NCBI RefSeq assembly: GCF_921293095.1
Contig: NC_060252.1
Location: 76,900,866 to 76,964,865 of the forward strand
Direction: 5' to 3'
Length of the DNA: 64,000 nt
Source: Ischnura elegans
Lineage: Eukaryota; Arthropoda; Insecta; Odonata; Coenagrionidae
The notes beneath the pieces are model-generated. The model searched no databases and was not told the origin of the DNA. It worked only from the letters and a program-made list of their open reading frames with translations. Each line of letters begins with the position of its first letter. The first letter of the stretch is position 1. The position numbers and the translations under genes were made by a program. Shown piece after piece: positions 33,244-44,864 of this stretch.

Positions 33244-33563
33244 ATGCGTCGTGTGCCGAAGGGTAGCGGACAGTGTTCCGCGGCGGAGAATGGCGAAGGC
33301 GGCTGGGGTAACTCCTCCAAGGGCTCGGACGAGGATGAGTGTCGCAAGTTGTACGGGGCAGTGGCCATCGTTGCACTCGGCTGCTACATCAACGGCCTCG
33401 GCGGAGACTTCGTGCACGACGACATCCCGGCCATAGTGCAGAACAAGGATGTCCTCGGGCAATCGCACGTCACCGACCTGCTAAGGAATGATTTCTGGGG
33501 AACGGACATGGCGGATGCCGCCAGCCATAAGTCGTACCGGCCCCTCACCGTTCTTACTTTTCG
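33244..33563 (+). CDS. TMTC: TMTC-family protein, first coding exon
   Basis: TMTC proteins are multi-pass ER membrane proteins with C-terminal TPR repeats that O-mannosylate cadherins. This exon encodes the N-terminus: a polar 35-residue head, a first membrane segment at about residues 36-53 (LYGAVAIVALGCYINGL), and the first luminal loop with DFVHDD (Asp-Asp at 59-60, the GT-C-like acidic pair), NDFWGTDMADA (82-92) and SHKSYRPLTVLTF (94-106). The last two motifs are nearly invariant in the family. The exon ends after the first two bases of an Arg codon at a consensus donor, G|GTAAGT (33564). The start at 33244 (MRRVPKG) gives a family-like short head; an in-frame Met at 33079 would add 55 Pro/Arg-rich residues and cannot be excluded. 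DFVHDD points towards TMTC1/TMTC3-like members, but the paralogue is not settled. The remaining exons are not in view. Confidence 0.9.
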
Positions 33564-35340
33564 GTAAGTGTGAATGGACTATCTTTTTTCTCTCCTCTTT
33601 CTTGGGTTTTATGTGGCTCTACGTTTTTCTACCTTCATGTTTTTCGCTAGGTGAGATCGTAACAAATAGCCAGTCAGAAATAGCCAGTCCAGGCCTGAAA
33701 GTTCGTTTCAATCGCACAATACGCTATGAAATCTTGATGAAATTTTGGTCCGTGGATAAGCTTTATGATGATTTTATTTTTGAGGAAAAGAATACGGCAT
33801 GAAAAATGAGAGAGACATTTCATGACTTATCCAACGAAAAATGAGTGAAGTATGCGCTAACTTAGACCGCTATTCGACAAATGGAAACTCGCAGGCAATA
33901 TATAACACGACATTTCATCGTAGTATGTTTCATCGTTGCATACGACGGCACGGCACTATGAGGAAACAGAATGGTGCTCCAAAAATGCGGATGCATAGTT
34001 TTCGGAGGAAATCGCGACATAATCCGAATTGAATCAACTCGTGCACAAAACGAAAGCATATTTTGTATGCAGGTTTAGCCTTCAGCCGCTAAAGTTCAAT
34101 GATGAAGTTAAGCTTGCCGTTCATTAACCGGTATACATAACTTCTCAATTCTGTGGTTTGCATTGACGCTCTAATTTTTCTTGCATATGGATGTTTATAT
34201 GCGAATAGTTACAAGTTTGTAGAGAATTTGCTTTATCACTCACCGTTGTAATATTTCGGCAAGAAAGAATCGTCCGCTTTTCATCTGTCACTCTTGAGTT
34301 TTAAAACACTCTGTATTCTTCCACTCGTCGAAAATGTTAGCTATACATATTTTTATCAGATATTTGCAGCTTTGAACAAATAAAATTAACTTTAGCATTC
34401 AATGATTCGTATTTTACGCAGCAGTTTGAACTAACACAATGATTCGTATTTTACGCAGCAGTTTGAACTAACAATGGCCTAAGTTCACCAAGTAAGTTAC
34501 ACATTCGGTTTATAACCAGCATTAGTTCAGCGTTAGGATATTGACAAGAGACAGATTTCATGGCTATGCAGAGTTTTCTATCATGAAATTAGTTTAGATA
34601 TCCTTCATATTTCTCATATTGTTATGCTTTCACGCATTGGCTTGCATGTGAAATACCTTGTAATTTTGCAATAATGATTCCTATTTTATGGTTAAAGCTT
34701 ATATTTTCTGCCACCATTCCTGTATGATTTAAAATATTTTGGGATTTATTCCGTAGAACTAAAATTAAGGTAGTAACTAGCAATATTAAAAAAAAAACTT
34801 GATAGAAGTAATGACACAGATTAAAAAAATTCACTTTCATCAGTTCAGGAATCAAAATAACAACAATACTGGGAATATTTCCTAATAAGTATACGCTACC
34901 TTCACTTGCGTAAGCAGTTTCTTCTATCGCATTAGGTATGCGTGAATTATTCTCGAAACCTTTTCTTACCGTTAGGTTCATCTTGGATCAGTTTATGCCA
35001 CGCGAACATTTTCCCGCATATTTTAACTTTGCGTTTCCTCCGACCTGTCACGTCAATCACGGAGGACAAGCAAGACCAAAGATATGGGATGTGTTGGAAC
35101 TTGCGAGGGCCACGGAAGGTTTCCTCGGTATACAAGTATTGGGGAACTTTTTTCGCCGTGGGTCCCGGGCCACCGAGGGGAGGACGACATTGACGGAGGG
35201 AACGTGTCGCACCCAGATCAACCCTTTCCTCGACCTTCCACCTGAAGGACACCACTCCCTCCAGAATACTCTCCGACCTTTCCTTCGCCTTTGAGCGGAC
35301 GGAGTTTCTAAATTTGCCTCTTCACTCGCGCTACATGAAA
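33564..35340 (+). other. Start of putative TMTC intron 1
   Basis: Begins with the donor GTAAGTG. The 37-bp tandem pair lies at 34401-34473. Positions 34930-35290 are GC-richer, with open frames on both strands that have no recognised motif. The piece 33810-33840 (ACATTTCATGACTTATCCAACGAAAAA) recurs at 36927-36957, hinting at a duplication. No TMTC exon 2 was recognised. Confidence 0.5.
34401..34473 (+). repeat. Perfect 37-bp tandem duplication
   Basis: The unit beginning AATGATTCGTATTTTACGC occurs at 34401-34437 and again from 34438 to 34473, identical along the whole second copy. This is a recent slippage-type duplication in the putative intron. Confidence 0.95.
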
Positions 35341-35344
35341 AATT

Positions 35345-36425
35345 TTGGATGCCAAGAGTTATTTTCTGGAGCGCTCAAAATTATATGTGACATAAAATTT
35401 GTACACCTGCGATGGTGCTAAGCTTTACATTTTTAGAGGTAGACGTGAAAAAATCTTAAAGTAATGTGCCTAAAAGGTATCCTGATATTGCTCACTAAAA
35501 ATTGCATCATCGCTCTACGAGCAAACCTTAAACTATTATAAGTATTTAGAGTGGCAAATTGGCTGTAAGTTGAATTGAGTGTGACTATCGTAGAGTATTG
35601 TATGGATTAAAATACAAATGCGAAGTTTCATTTTCTGGAGCGCTCAAAGTTATACCCGACATAAAATGTATACACATGCAACGAGAGTAAGATTTTCAGT
35701 ACTTGAGTTAGGTCTGAAAAATATCCTAAAGTAATGCGCCTAAAAATATCCTGAGATGCTTAGAGTAAAATGGATCATCACTCTTCAATCAAGCCTTAAA
35801 CGATTATAATTAGATTGACTGTGAGTGGAATTTTAGCTCAAACCTCGTCTGTGAATTGAGGTATTGTATGTATGAAAATGTAGAGGCCAAGTGTTTTTTT
35901 CTATAGCACTCAAAATCATATGCGTCAGCAGAATTTTTCACTTGCAAAGGCGCTACTCCATACCGTTTCAGGAGAACATTCGAAAAAATCCAAAAATAAT
36001 GTGCTGATAAATTATCCTGATTTTGTCTCACGTAAAAGATTTCAAAAAGTTCTTCAATCAAAACTTAAACGGAGATAATTAGATGGACTGTGAGTTGAAT
36101 TTTGGTTAACCCAATGTCTGTGAATTAGGGTATTTTATGGATTAACATTTTGATGCCAAGTGATATTTTCTGTAGTTCTGTGTATTATATCCAACAAAAA
36201 CTTTTACACATGCGATGAAGCTAAGCTTTTCAGTTGTAAAGGTACATGTGATAAAATCCTAAAGTAATGTGTTAAAAATATTCTGATTTTCTAGCGTAAA
36301 GGTGGATTATTACTCATCAATCAAACCTTAAATGGTGATAAATAGAGCGGCAAATTGACTGTGAGATGAATTAAGCATGACTCGTGTCTGTAATTTTGGG
36401 TATTTATGGATCTTAAGAATGTATA
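35345..36425 (+). repeat. Four-copy ~267-bp satellite-like tandem array
   Basis: Four diverged head-to-tail copies are anchored by the TTTTCTGGAGCGCTCAAA-type motif at about 35362, 35631, 35897 and 36164 (spacing 269, 266 and 267). Each copy also repeats GTACAC/TACACATGC-AnG, AATCCTAAAGTAATGTGCC, TATCCTGAT, CTTCAATCAAnCCTTAAAC, GACTGTGAGTTGAATT and GGGTATTnTATGGATTAA in the same order. There is no coding, and divergence between copies is substantial. The boundaries are approximate. Confidence 0.9.
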
Positions 36426-39400
36426 CCATGGCTTTATTGAAATTATGCGAATAATTATTGTATATTAAGTCCCTCTCATTGTTTTCTTGTCATTTATTTC
36501 GAAGAGTTTGGTTCCTCTTTCTGTTTTTGCGCAGTGTGATCTTAGTGCTGTCTGTCTTTACTGCTGAAACACCGTAAATTTTTATTACATTATTTGATTC
36601 CGATCTCCTTAAAGGTATTCATTTATTCTTCTAGCACAGTTAAAGTAAACATGAATAAAGATATTTCCTATTGATTAAAATATATGTATGTCCAATTATA
36701 CTAATACATTATTTCACTTAAGCTGTCAGACACTAGAATATTTATACCACGTAACTCGATATTATGCTGACTTATTGTAATTAAGTGTATTGCTTTCTTC
36801 GGGCCATATTTAGTGATATTAAGCAATGGTAAAATATGCTACGAACTCAAGATAAAACGTTGATCTATACCTATTTCCTTGAGATGATTCCATTTTTGAA
36901 GAAACGCAAACGGTATCAATCAAGAGAGTGACATTTCATGACTTATTCATCGAAAAACAAACCTCCGAAGAGAATAATGGAAAAAGGCTTGATTTGTGGC
37001 TTCATTCTACTTTTGGTTAAAATGTACCTTTAGCTATTCAATGGAAATGAATTTATAAGTGATTGCCTCGAGAATATATTTTCCTTCTTATTTATATTGA
37101 TGCACCGTTTGAAATTGTCTATTGATTTTCGCTTACGGTCGTGCTATTTCTTTTTCTGTTATCAAACGTATGTATCTATGTCTAGTAGTAATAACGTCTT
37201 GCATTAGAAGCCAATGATAATACTCAAATTCTTGTATACTGTTATTTCGCTATTTTTCATAAAATCCTATTTTTTACATTTAGATTGTACGTTTAAAATT
37301 TCTACATCACAACTGCATGCGTGATTACATTCTAGTAGAAGCATAGTGAGCATAGGCGATTGATCACCAACGGCTGATTATTAAGCAGTATTTTTTATAC
37401 GAAATTGAAGACTGCCGTCACGTATGGCCAATGAAGGTTTTTATCACGTGGGTATCTTGGATACGTTTCCTCCAAAACAAAAATGTATCTCTGAAAAAAT
37501 CACAAGTCACCACTAATGCGGGCTTGGAATATTTATCCAGAGAGTGAGAAAGGCTTGAGATCACCCCTAACTAAGCCATAGGTATAAGCTGATTAGTTTA
37601 TGTCACGAATTCAGTAAAGGGTGGGACCCTCTCCCCCCCATCAAATTAGAGCTTAGAGGATATTTCTTTTGGGTATGTTAAAAGGTTTCACAGGGATTTC
37701 AACCCGAGACCCTTTGATCTAAGCTCTCCATCGTATCATATCTCTCAGCGGGATGTACGTATTTTTTTATTCCATTGGAGAAGGTGCTATTAAGGGTGCC
37801 GTGTCTCTTAAAGTATCGGGAAAATTTCCGCACCGTAAGCGGGTCGATTCACCTCGCGCATATTCCTCATGAATCCGAAGTGAGAGGGAATGTGCTAGGA
37901 ATTTCGCGACTGCACCGCCGCTAGAACCACTGCTATGGCGAGCCTCAGCCTCTTGTGGTCACCTTTTGGAACGCTTCAATGGAATTTAAAATTACATTGA
38001 TTGCGTGGTGAAAGGTTTTACTTCCTTTCTACCTGATTTTCAGTTAATAATTTCTAATCGAAATTTCTATCAAGGGGAATGCATAGAGGAGGTCCCAGTC
38101 CGTACAGCAGGATATTGATTGCTGCTGCTTTTACGCTAGAACTTCAATCGGTTTTCATAATTTCCCCCAATACGGTGGAAAGCAGAGAGTGATTCATTTA
38201 TTCCTTATGTGTGTGATAGAGTCTTGTAAATAGGGAGAAAAAGCGTTAAAAATTATGAATTCCATATTCTATGTTATATAGAATATAATCACAAGCTACC
38301 AGCCTCAATTATGGTTGATTTCCTTGTGAAACTCTGACTGATCCACTATCAGTGTCACGCGTTACTTTTGTGAGCCCATATAATAGCGTAGTGGGTGACC
38401 ACACATTGGAAGAGCTATAAATCCTTTATTGAATTACTTTTGTCTTCAGTCCACTGACTGCTTTTCATCTTTATTGCCATATTTGATTTTATTACGCATA
38501 TGTTTCGCAGAATGAAGTTATGTGATTGTGATATTCTGTTATTTTCAATGGTTTCAAGTGGCTGATAATGGTAATATTTCATGGTCACTTTTGCAACGCA
38601 GCGGAATTAAAGTAATTTCATTCAGCCCTGAAAGGCCATTATTTTGAAAATTGTTTCCTATTCCTAAATTAGTTCATTTCCGTTACACTGTATTTTATAT
38701 GCCAATTTCAAAAAGAGCCATATCATCAGAAAAAGAGAAAAAATTTCTTTACGCTTGGAATTTTAATTTTTTAATATCTCTTCAGAAATTCTCACTAAAG
38801 AGTTGAAAAAGAATTCCAGAAGCGCACAGCTCATTGTTTCGAATTCAATTGAATTCACATCTACATAGTTCAAAAGATTATAACACCCACATTAATGTCA
38901 TTGGATGACATGGGTTTCAATCTCTTAACATCTCATTTTCCTCAAGCGAATTTAATGCATTCTTACATCTGATGTTCATAGCTCAGTAAACACAAATCAT
39001 CTCGCTCACTGACTGAATATGGCAACGATGGCAAAACTCACTTGCCTAAGCGCACTTTGAGCAATGTGCACCTAAAACTTCGCCTTACGGAAGCGCCATG
39101 CACGTACCTGTAGTCATATTCGTTGCCGAGGTTGCGCCTGCTATGGGTAAGTGGAGTTTTGCGCGACTAAAGTAGACTTCCACTGAACTGGAGACGTCCC
39201 TCACATCCACCTAATATGGGAGGAGACGGATTTATCATTACCTGCTGAATCTCTGCGCAAAACTCAATGCCTCTGCTCGATAATTTCAAAGGATATAATA
39301 TGCCTGAGAGGCAATATTGACTTCATCAGTAGCTTCGCGGAGGAGACTTAAGACGCCGCACGCGTCTACAGATTAGATGCCGACTTCCTTCCTCCCACGT

Positions 39401-40260
39401 TCTCTTGTACCAATGTAAGAGATAATAAGCCAAGCAGAATGCATCCTTGCTCATTTCAAAAGGTTCTTCGCTGTAATCCTTTGTTTGCGCACTAATTGAA
39501 TGCTGTTTGAATGAGAATGAAATGAAAAAAAATGTGATGAAGTATTAAGAGTTTATTTTTAATTTTGACGGTCTGATGTGCATTAATTGTTTATAAATTA
39601 ATAGTAGCGAGAGCAAATTTCTGGAAATTATTTATCGTATTAGTTGAAAAATAAACACTTGGCTTTTTTCAGATGGTTACTTATTTTGACCGACCATAGT
39701 TTCGTTGCAGCGTAACATTATCTAGGTCCCCTTGTTAATGTTACGGGGTTATACTGTAAAGAAACCATGTTCGATCATAATAGATCACCAAATGGCAAAA
39801 GCCAGGTGTTTATATCTTCAACTCCTAGTGTTCATAATATTATCGAATATACACAGAAATGTTATGAGTATTATGCGAGTTTGACACTTAACTGAAAAAA
39901 AACGGGAAAATATAAGCAATAAGCGTTAAAAGGTTCACTCAATTTATTGTCAAAAGCTATCGGAGCCAATCTTTCATAAAACATTTCTTAGGTGCTACTT
40001 TAAACAAATGAGAAGAGATATTGGATAAGAGAAATAATGGTTCTTTAAGTTTGAAGACGAAATGAAATGCATGTAAAAATGAAAAGTAATTCACGTAGAT
40101 GAAGATTCTTTTGCTCTACCAATCGATAAAAAAGTTCATTTTTCATGTGTGAAGAGTAAAAAATTCAAATCATCTTGATAGTGTTATAATGGCATGCTAT
40201 AGCCTGTAAAATTAAATATAGCATAGTTAGCAAAAACATAAAAATAGTGGTAACCTTTTA
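36426..40260. other. AT-rich putative intron, no gene
   Basis: There is no open frame worth calling in nearly 4 kb. The only feature I can support is a tRNA-like module at about 37675-37745 (listed separately). Confidence 0.4.
37675..37745 (-). repeat. tRNA-like SINE head (minus strand)
   Basis: The minus strand reads TGATACGATGGAGAGCTTAGATC (A-box-like), then TCTCGGGTTGAAATCCCTGTG (B box GGGTTGAAATCCC). The spacing fits a tRNA-derived module, but no complete cloverleaf is evident. Confidence 0.45.
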
Positions 40261-41390
40261 TTAGTCGCACGTGCTCAAACACCTCCTCCACCGGTTTAAT
40301 CGATGAGCGAATTTAATCAGGTTAATCGAATCCGGAGTCTCAGTTGGAGACCGCAGGTGTTTTTAAAGGGGCTCTTCCTCGCGGCGACTTGAACATTTGC
40401 ATCCTGTATTGTCACTCGAAGGATTCACGTCAGTGGCCGTGACCCATTAATGAGACGAAGACGACGGCTTCTCGAAAGGAGTTGTCGACTCGCTGGATCG
40501 CAGTGAGAGAGAGATTCATTGCAGTCAGAGGAGTAATGCGCCCCTCAGAACCATCCCCGGGCCCGTCTTCGATCATTCCAAGTGTCGCATTACGTTCGCT
40601 CAACCCTCTCCCGTATGCAACCTACCCTCTTCAAAAAAAAGTTTCCTCCCAGTCCACAGCACCCTACAGCTTCGGATCCGCATCAACACGCCTGAAAGTT
40701 ACTGCTTTGTGGATCGCGTCGCAGTATCGCCATCTTCGTCAACTCACCCATCGCCGACCGCCATCTTGCTCCGCCCACCTCCTCCCTCAAACCCTCTCAC
40801 GCTCATAGCACCGTTGCCTTCTAGACTCAAGCGTCGTAAATCTCCTTGAAAAGTGATTCCTTCAGACATTTGAAGCTGAACCGTCGAGGGAATATGAGAT
40901 CGCAATATTTCTCCCCCTCCCAATCCTTCCCTTTCATCATTTCGCCGCGTCTCATCGTTATCGTTTCGTCTTTCGTTTATATCCCGGGTCGTCTTCACGA
41001 TCCTTTTTTCCGAGCGGATAGCCGCCTCCTCCTTCTCCATCTCGAGTTTTATTTGTAATTGGAATTTTAACGCGCCGCTAGAACGGCGCCGATTTAATGT
41101 GTCTTCGCCGGCGGGAGGAGCATCACCCCATCGTACTTGGTGTGCCGCGGTTCGCCGGGTGCCCGTTGCAAGGCCCTATTGTGCTCATCACCCGACTCCG
41201 GGTCTCGGAGCTTTGCGAAAATACTTTTCGAGAGGAAGAGGTCGTTTTCCATCAAGACAATCCCGACTCTAAAATTCAGAAGAGACCCCTTTCTCTCTCC
41301 GTCGTTTGCGCTTGCTGTAAATTTCACAGAGATCACGTCGGGGTTTGAATCGGTTCAAACGATGTGGAATGAGTGACTACGGCAGACGTC
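40261..41390. other. GC-rich island, no identified gene
   Basis: CpG-rich sequence (for example CGCGCCGCTAGAACGGCGCCG at 41070 and CGCCGGCGGGAGG at 41107), with overlapping frames of 65-108 codons on both strands. None has a recognised motif. It could be a regulatory island or non-coding exon within the large intron. Confidence 0.3.
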
Positions 41391-43485
41391 TAAACTGCAA
41401 GTTGACTTAAAAAAAACTACAATGCGCTCCTTTTAATGGGAATCCAGCAAATGATCGTGAGGTGTTTTGAATAGACTTATACGTGTCGAGCACTACTCAC
41501 GATTGTGCAATCCGGTGTGGTCAAATTTTTTCAAGCCCGACCGAAGTATTTTTTCTGTGTTTAAGTACCCATTCCTTCATGTAACTCATGGATTTTATAA
41601 ACGTCCGTGCCTGCAATATTGATTTTTTGTTGATATGATCAATTTTTAGAACAACTTCGGCTATACTCAATAACTACAACCATGCCATGATTTTACCTGG
41701 GAAGGATTTATGTAGGTTTATGGCTTTCAAAAATATTCTTGTAATCAATTAAAATAGTCCTTTATGATTGTTAGATTGGGAGCGAGGAGCTAATATTATC
41801 CCTTAGCGTTAATTACTTGAATAATGAATATACTAAATGTGCGTTATGATAAAACTTTTATGCGAGGAAAGAGTAATGTTATGTCTATAAATGCAATTTT
41901 CGCTCATTTTATTCTGTTGTCAAAATGTTCTATTTTATTTTTGCAAGTTGTTCCTTGGTGATATTGTTTGGTACTATCCCGCCTAGCTGGAACTATTTCT
42001 TTTGGAAATGTTTTTTGAGGCTGCTAATAGATTTAATAGTTTTGAGAAACTGTATCTGTAAACAGTATTACTCTTTTCAATAGTTAGACTACCTATCATT
42101 CCCACGTGCACTACATGATTCCAGAGACGTCCGATTATGGTAAATGTTATTCGCTTTTACCATTCGAATGAAATTTTGAAATAGTTTTCTTGTTTAATAT
42201 ATGCATCGAACCAGCCATCTTTTAGATGGATTTTGTGAAATTTACGCAGGGGGAAATTGAGTTACCTTTACTTACCGAACTATCGCTGCCTGGATTACGC
42301 CAAAAACCACACGCACTTAGAATAAATATTTCATAATATAGGGAATGTACTGAAGCTCCAATTCTGTGGCTCCCATAGGAAGTTAGGGGATGTTCATTAG
42401 TAGTGCCGTAAAATATTCGAGCGCCAAAAATGACGGCCTTTAATCATTTATTTGTAATTATCTCATATAGCTGTTAATATTTGATGCAGGCAATTTTTTG
42501 TAACCGTTTCATTCGAATATTCGTTCATTTAAAGCGTTAGATTCTCGAAAATGTGGTGGTGGGACCATCTACTTGGAAGAAATGCATGCTGAATTCGGTC
42601 TCATTCCAAGGCGCATGAATTTTCCGCGGTAAACTTTTTCCGTATTTGTGTTCACTCGAAGGTAATTTCCTGAAGGTTTACCGCTGGCTAGTCTGCGGTT
42701 GTTTTCTAAGGAAGAAAAAACCCAAGCGGAGAACAGGATGCCGTTCAATCTTGCGCTTTCTTCTCCCGTTTCCCGCTGAAGGAAAAAAAATTGAATCCCT
42801 ACGCCCGAGTTTACTTTGCGCGAACAATGCAAGGGCGGGTTAGATTTTTCAAAGGGGAAACCGTACATGCGAGTTGATTTAATGCCTTGTCTGGAAGGAC
42901 CGTTGGGTCTGGTGCAATCTCGAGCGGCGCGTGGTCTATCGGATGGCACCGCTTCATTCTGCCGCGGCAGTCGTGGGCTGCAGCCTCTATTGCTGCCCCA
43001 CTGGGCGCATTCAGCGTTCCTTCCTCGCTACTGCTGCATTCAACCGAGGTTTCCTCCCTACTCTCGCCACTCTAGACTCGCTCTGTACCTCAAACCTTCT
43101 CGTGTAATGTTTTCGTCCCCATTGCTTGCATATGGAATTCCGCCGAGCACGACTGTAGGAAAAAAAAATTCTCTCCCACACCTGGTGGCTCCTGGATGGG
43201 ATTTCACGTGCTTCTGGTCGAGTGCTTGTGCTCTGAGGGACAATTCCCTTTCTTCCCGTTCCTGGATTTCCTATTTTCCCGAACGCAAATTTCGATTCAG
43301 GATACCTGTGCGTATTGGCCATCGTCCAATGAATTTAGCTCAAGCAGAAATATTCGAGTATATACAGGAAATTTGTATGTTGACTGGGGTAATTTATTTT
43401 CTGCCGAAGTAGGCCGGAAAGGTTTTCTCGACTCGTAAATAATTCAAATCACATGGTCAGGGAGAGCATTTCCGTGATTCGTAAT
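41391..43485. other. Unannotated DNA, GC-richer at 42640-43400
   Basis: 41391-42560 is AT-rich with no feature. 42640-43400 is GC-richer with frames of up to 198 codons (42816-43412), but the encoded peptides are Ser/Pro/Arg-rich and unrecognised, and frames overlap on both strands. I do not call a gene. Confidence 0.35.
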
Positions 43486-43690
43486 TCACCTACATCTACG
43501 GAATACCGCGCCAGTCGCTCAATGGGTGTGTGGCGGGAAATGTTAGATCACCAGCCTCGTAAAAATATATAGCATAATTCGTACTGTGAAATATGACTGC
43601 TTTTTTAGACCTAGGATTAATTTTAGTCCAGTAGAACGGATTTCCTTACCCATCCGTTCAGCAAAAATTTATATTATTTTACCTTTTCGG
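43486..43690 (-). mobile_element. CR1-group LINE 3' end fragment
   Basis: CCTACATCTACGGAATACCG at 43491 is the reverse of the family's ATGTAG tail and CGGTATT end. The segment near 43660 encodes, on the minus strand, a degenerate FC-TDG-GNPF that corresponds to the FCRTDRYRDSFFPR motif of the copy at 7761-8222. It is heavily decayed. Confidence 0.6.
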
Positions 43691-44864
43691 TGGGACATGG
43701 CAATTTAGTGCGATATGAATGGTAGGTTTCCCGTGTCGCTGCGGATTATATCTGTTATTTTTGTTCGAGTAATCTAACCTTAGCACGTAGCCTGCAAGGT
43801 CTCTAGCGAATCCCGAATTATTTGTACGAAACCTTTTTGACGTTTTCCATTGGAAAGTTGTTAATTCGGCTGTCATTGTGTGAAAAAGATGTGAGATGCC
43901 TCATATCTATCATGGGTCCTCTTTTTTATCGCTCCAATTGAATGTGTATTATGCTATTAGGTATAAATGATAAATGAAATCTGCCGCAATTCATATTTGT
44001 TTATTTTAAACATTTTATCATATAATTTGAAAAAAATTCAAGCTACACATCAACATTCAACCACTTAAAATTGAAGGCAGTTGGATGTGTTTCTCATCTA
44101 TGCAGTCGATATTTGCTTTCAAATAGTAAACGTATTCTATTAGGCGTTCAATGTCAGGTTTTTATTAAACTTGCCGATATTTTTCTTCAACTTAAATAGA
44201 AGGATTTTAGGAAATAACTCATTGGATGTGCTGAAATATTTCTATAATTTTCAAATTTAACTCAAATAAAGCTTAATTTCAGTATTTTATCAATTTTAGT
44301 TCGGCTTCTTCAATTTTCCCGTATATTCCGGAAGCAAGTTTTTTGGATGGTAAAATATCAGTTTTCATTGTGCTTTCGGTTAGAGTTTATTTAAAAAAGT
44401 GTGGGTTACATACTTGACTTTGAATGCAAACCATTCGTGATAGTTACCATTGCCTTGGGTTGGATTGAAAAAGTTGACGATAATGACTTCAGAGAAAAAG
44501 ACCGACCGATAACTCCTTTTTTTGAATTTCAGTAATTCCGTACAGCCAGCAGCAAATTCTTAGTGAAGTCAACAGTATGTTGATATTTCATCTCACAGTG
44601 CTCAATTGGTATTGAACCAACGTACCTGGTGCTAATTATCTTACATTGCATGTCGTTTTGATGGCAGATAAACGTAGCACTTGAAGTAGACGGTAAATAC
44701 CATCAGGCCCCGCAAATAATGATGATAACAGGCAGTGAAGTCATAAGTACATAATTCTCTGATCTGGGAGGAGTCATAACGGCAATTTTCTCCTTTACTT
44801 CGAGTATTCTTATACACGTATTCAAATAATTTTTGGCATACAGTATGATAATTGTTATTTTAAA
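43691..44864. other. AT-rich DNA, no gene
   Basis: No feature that I can support, apart from the left TSD of the Penelope-like element at its end. Confidence 0.4.

Noticed and set aside
33060-33468. Minus-strand frames of about 100 codons opposite TMTC exon 1
   Set aside because: Shadows of the GC-rich coding exon on the + strand.
41094-41376. Open frames on both strands in the GC island
   Set aside because: No recognised similarity; complementary frames open together because of base composition.
42816-43412. 198-codon open frame
   Set aside because: No recognisable motif; composition-driven in a GC-richer patch, with open frames on both strands. A homology search would be needed to rescue it.
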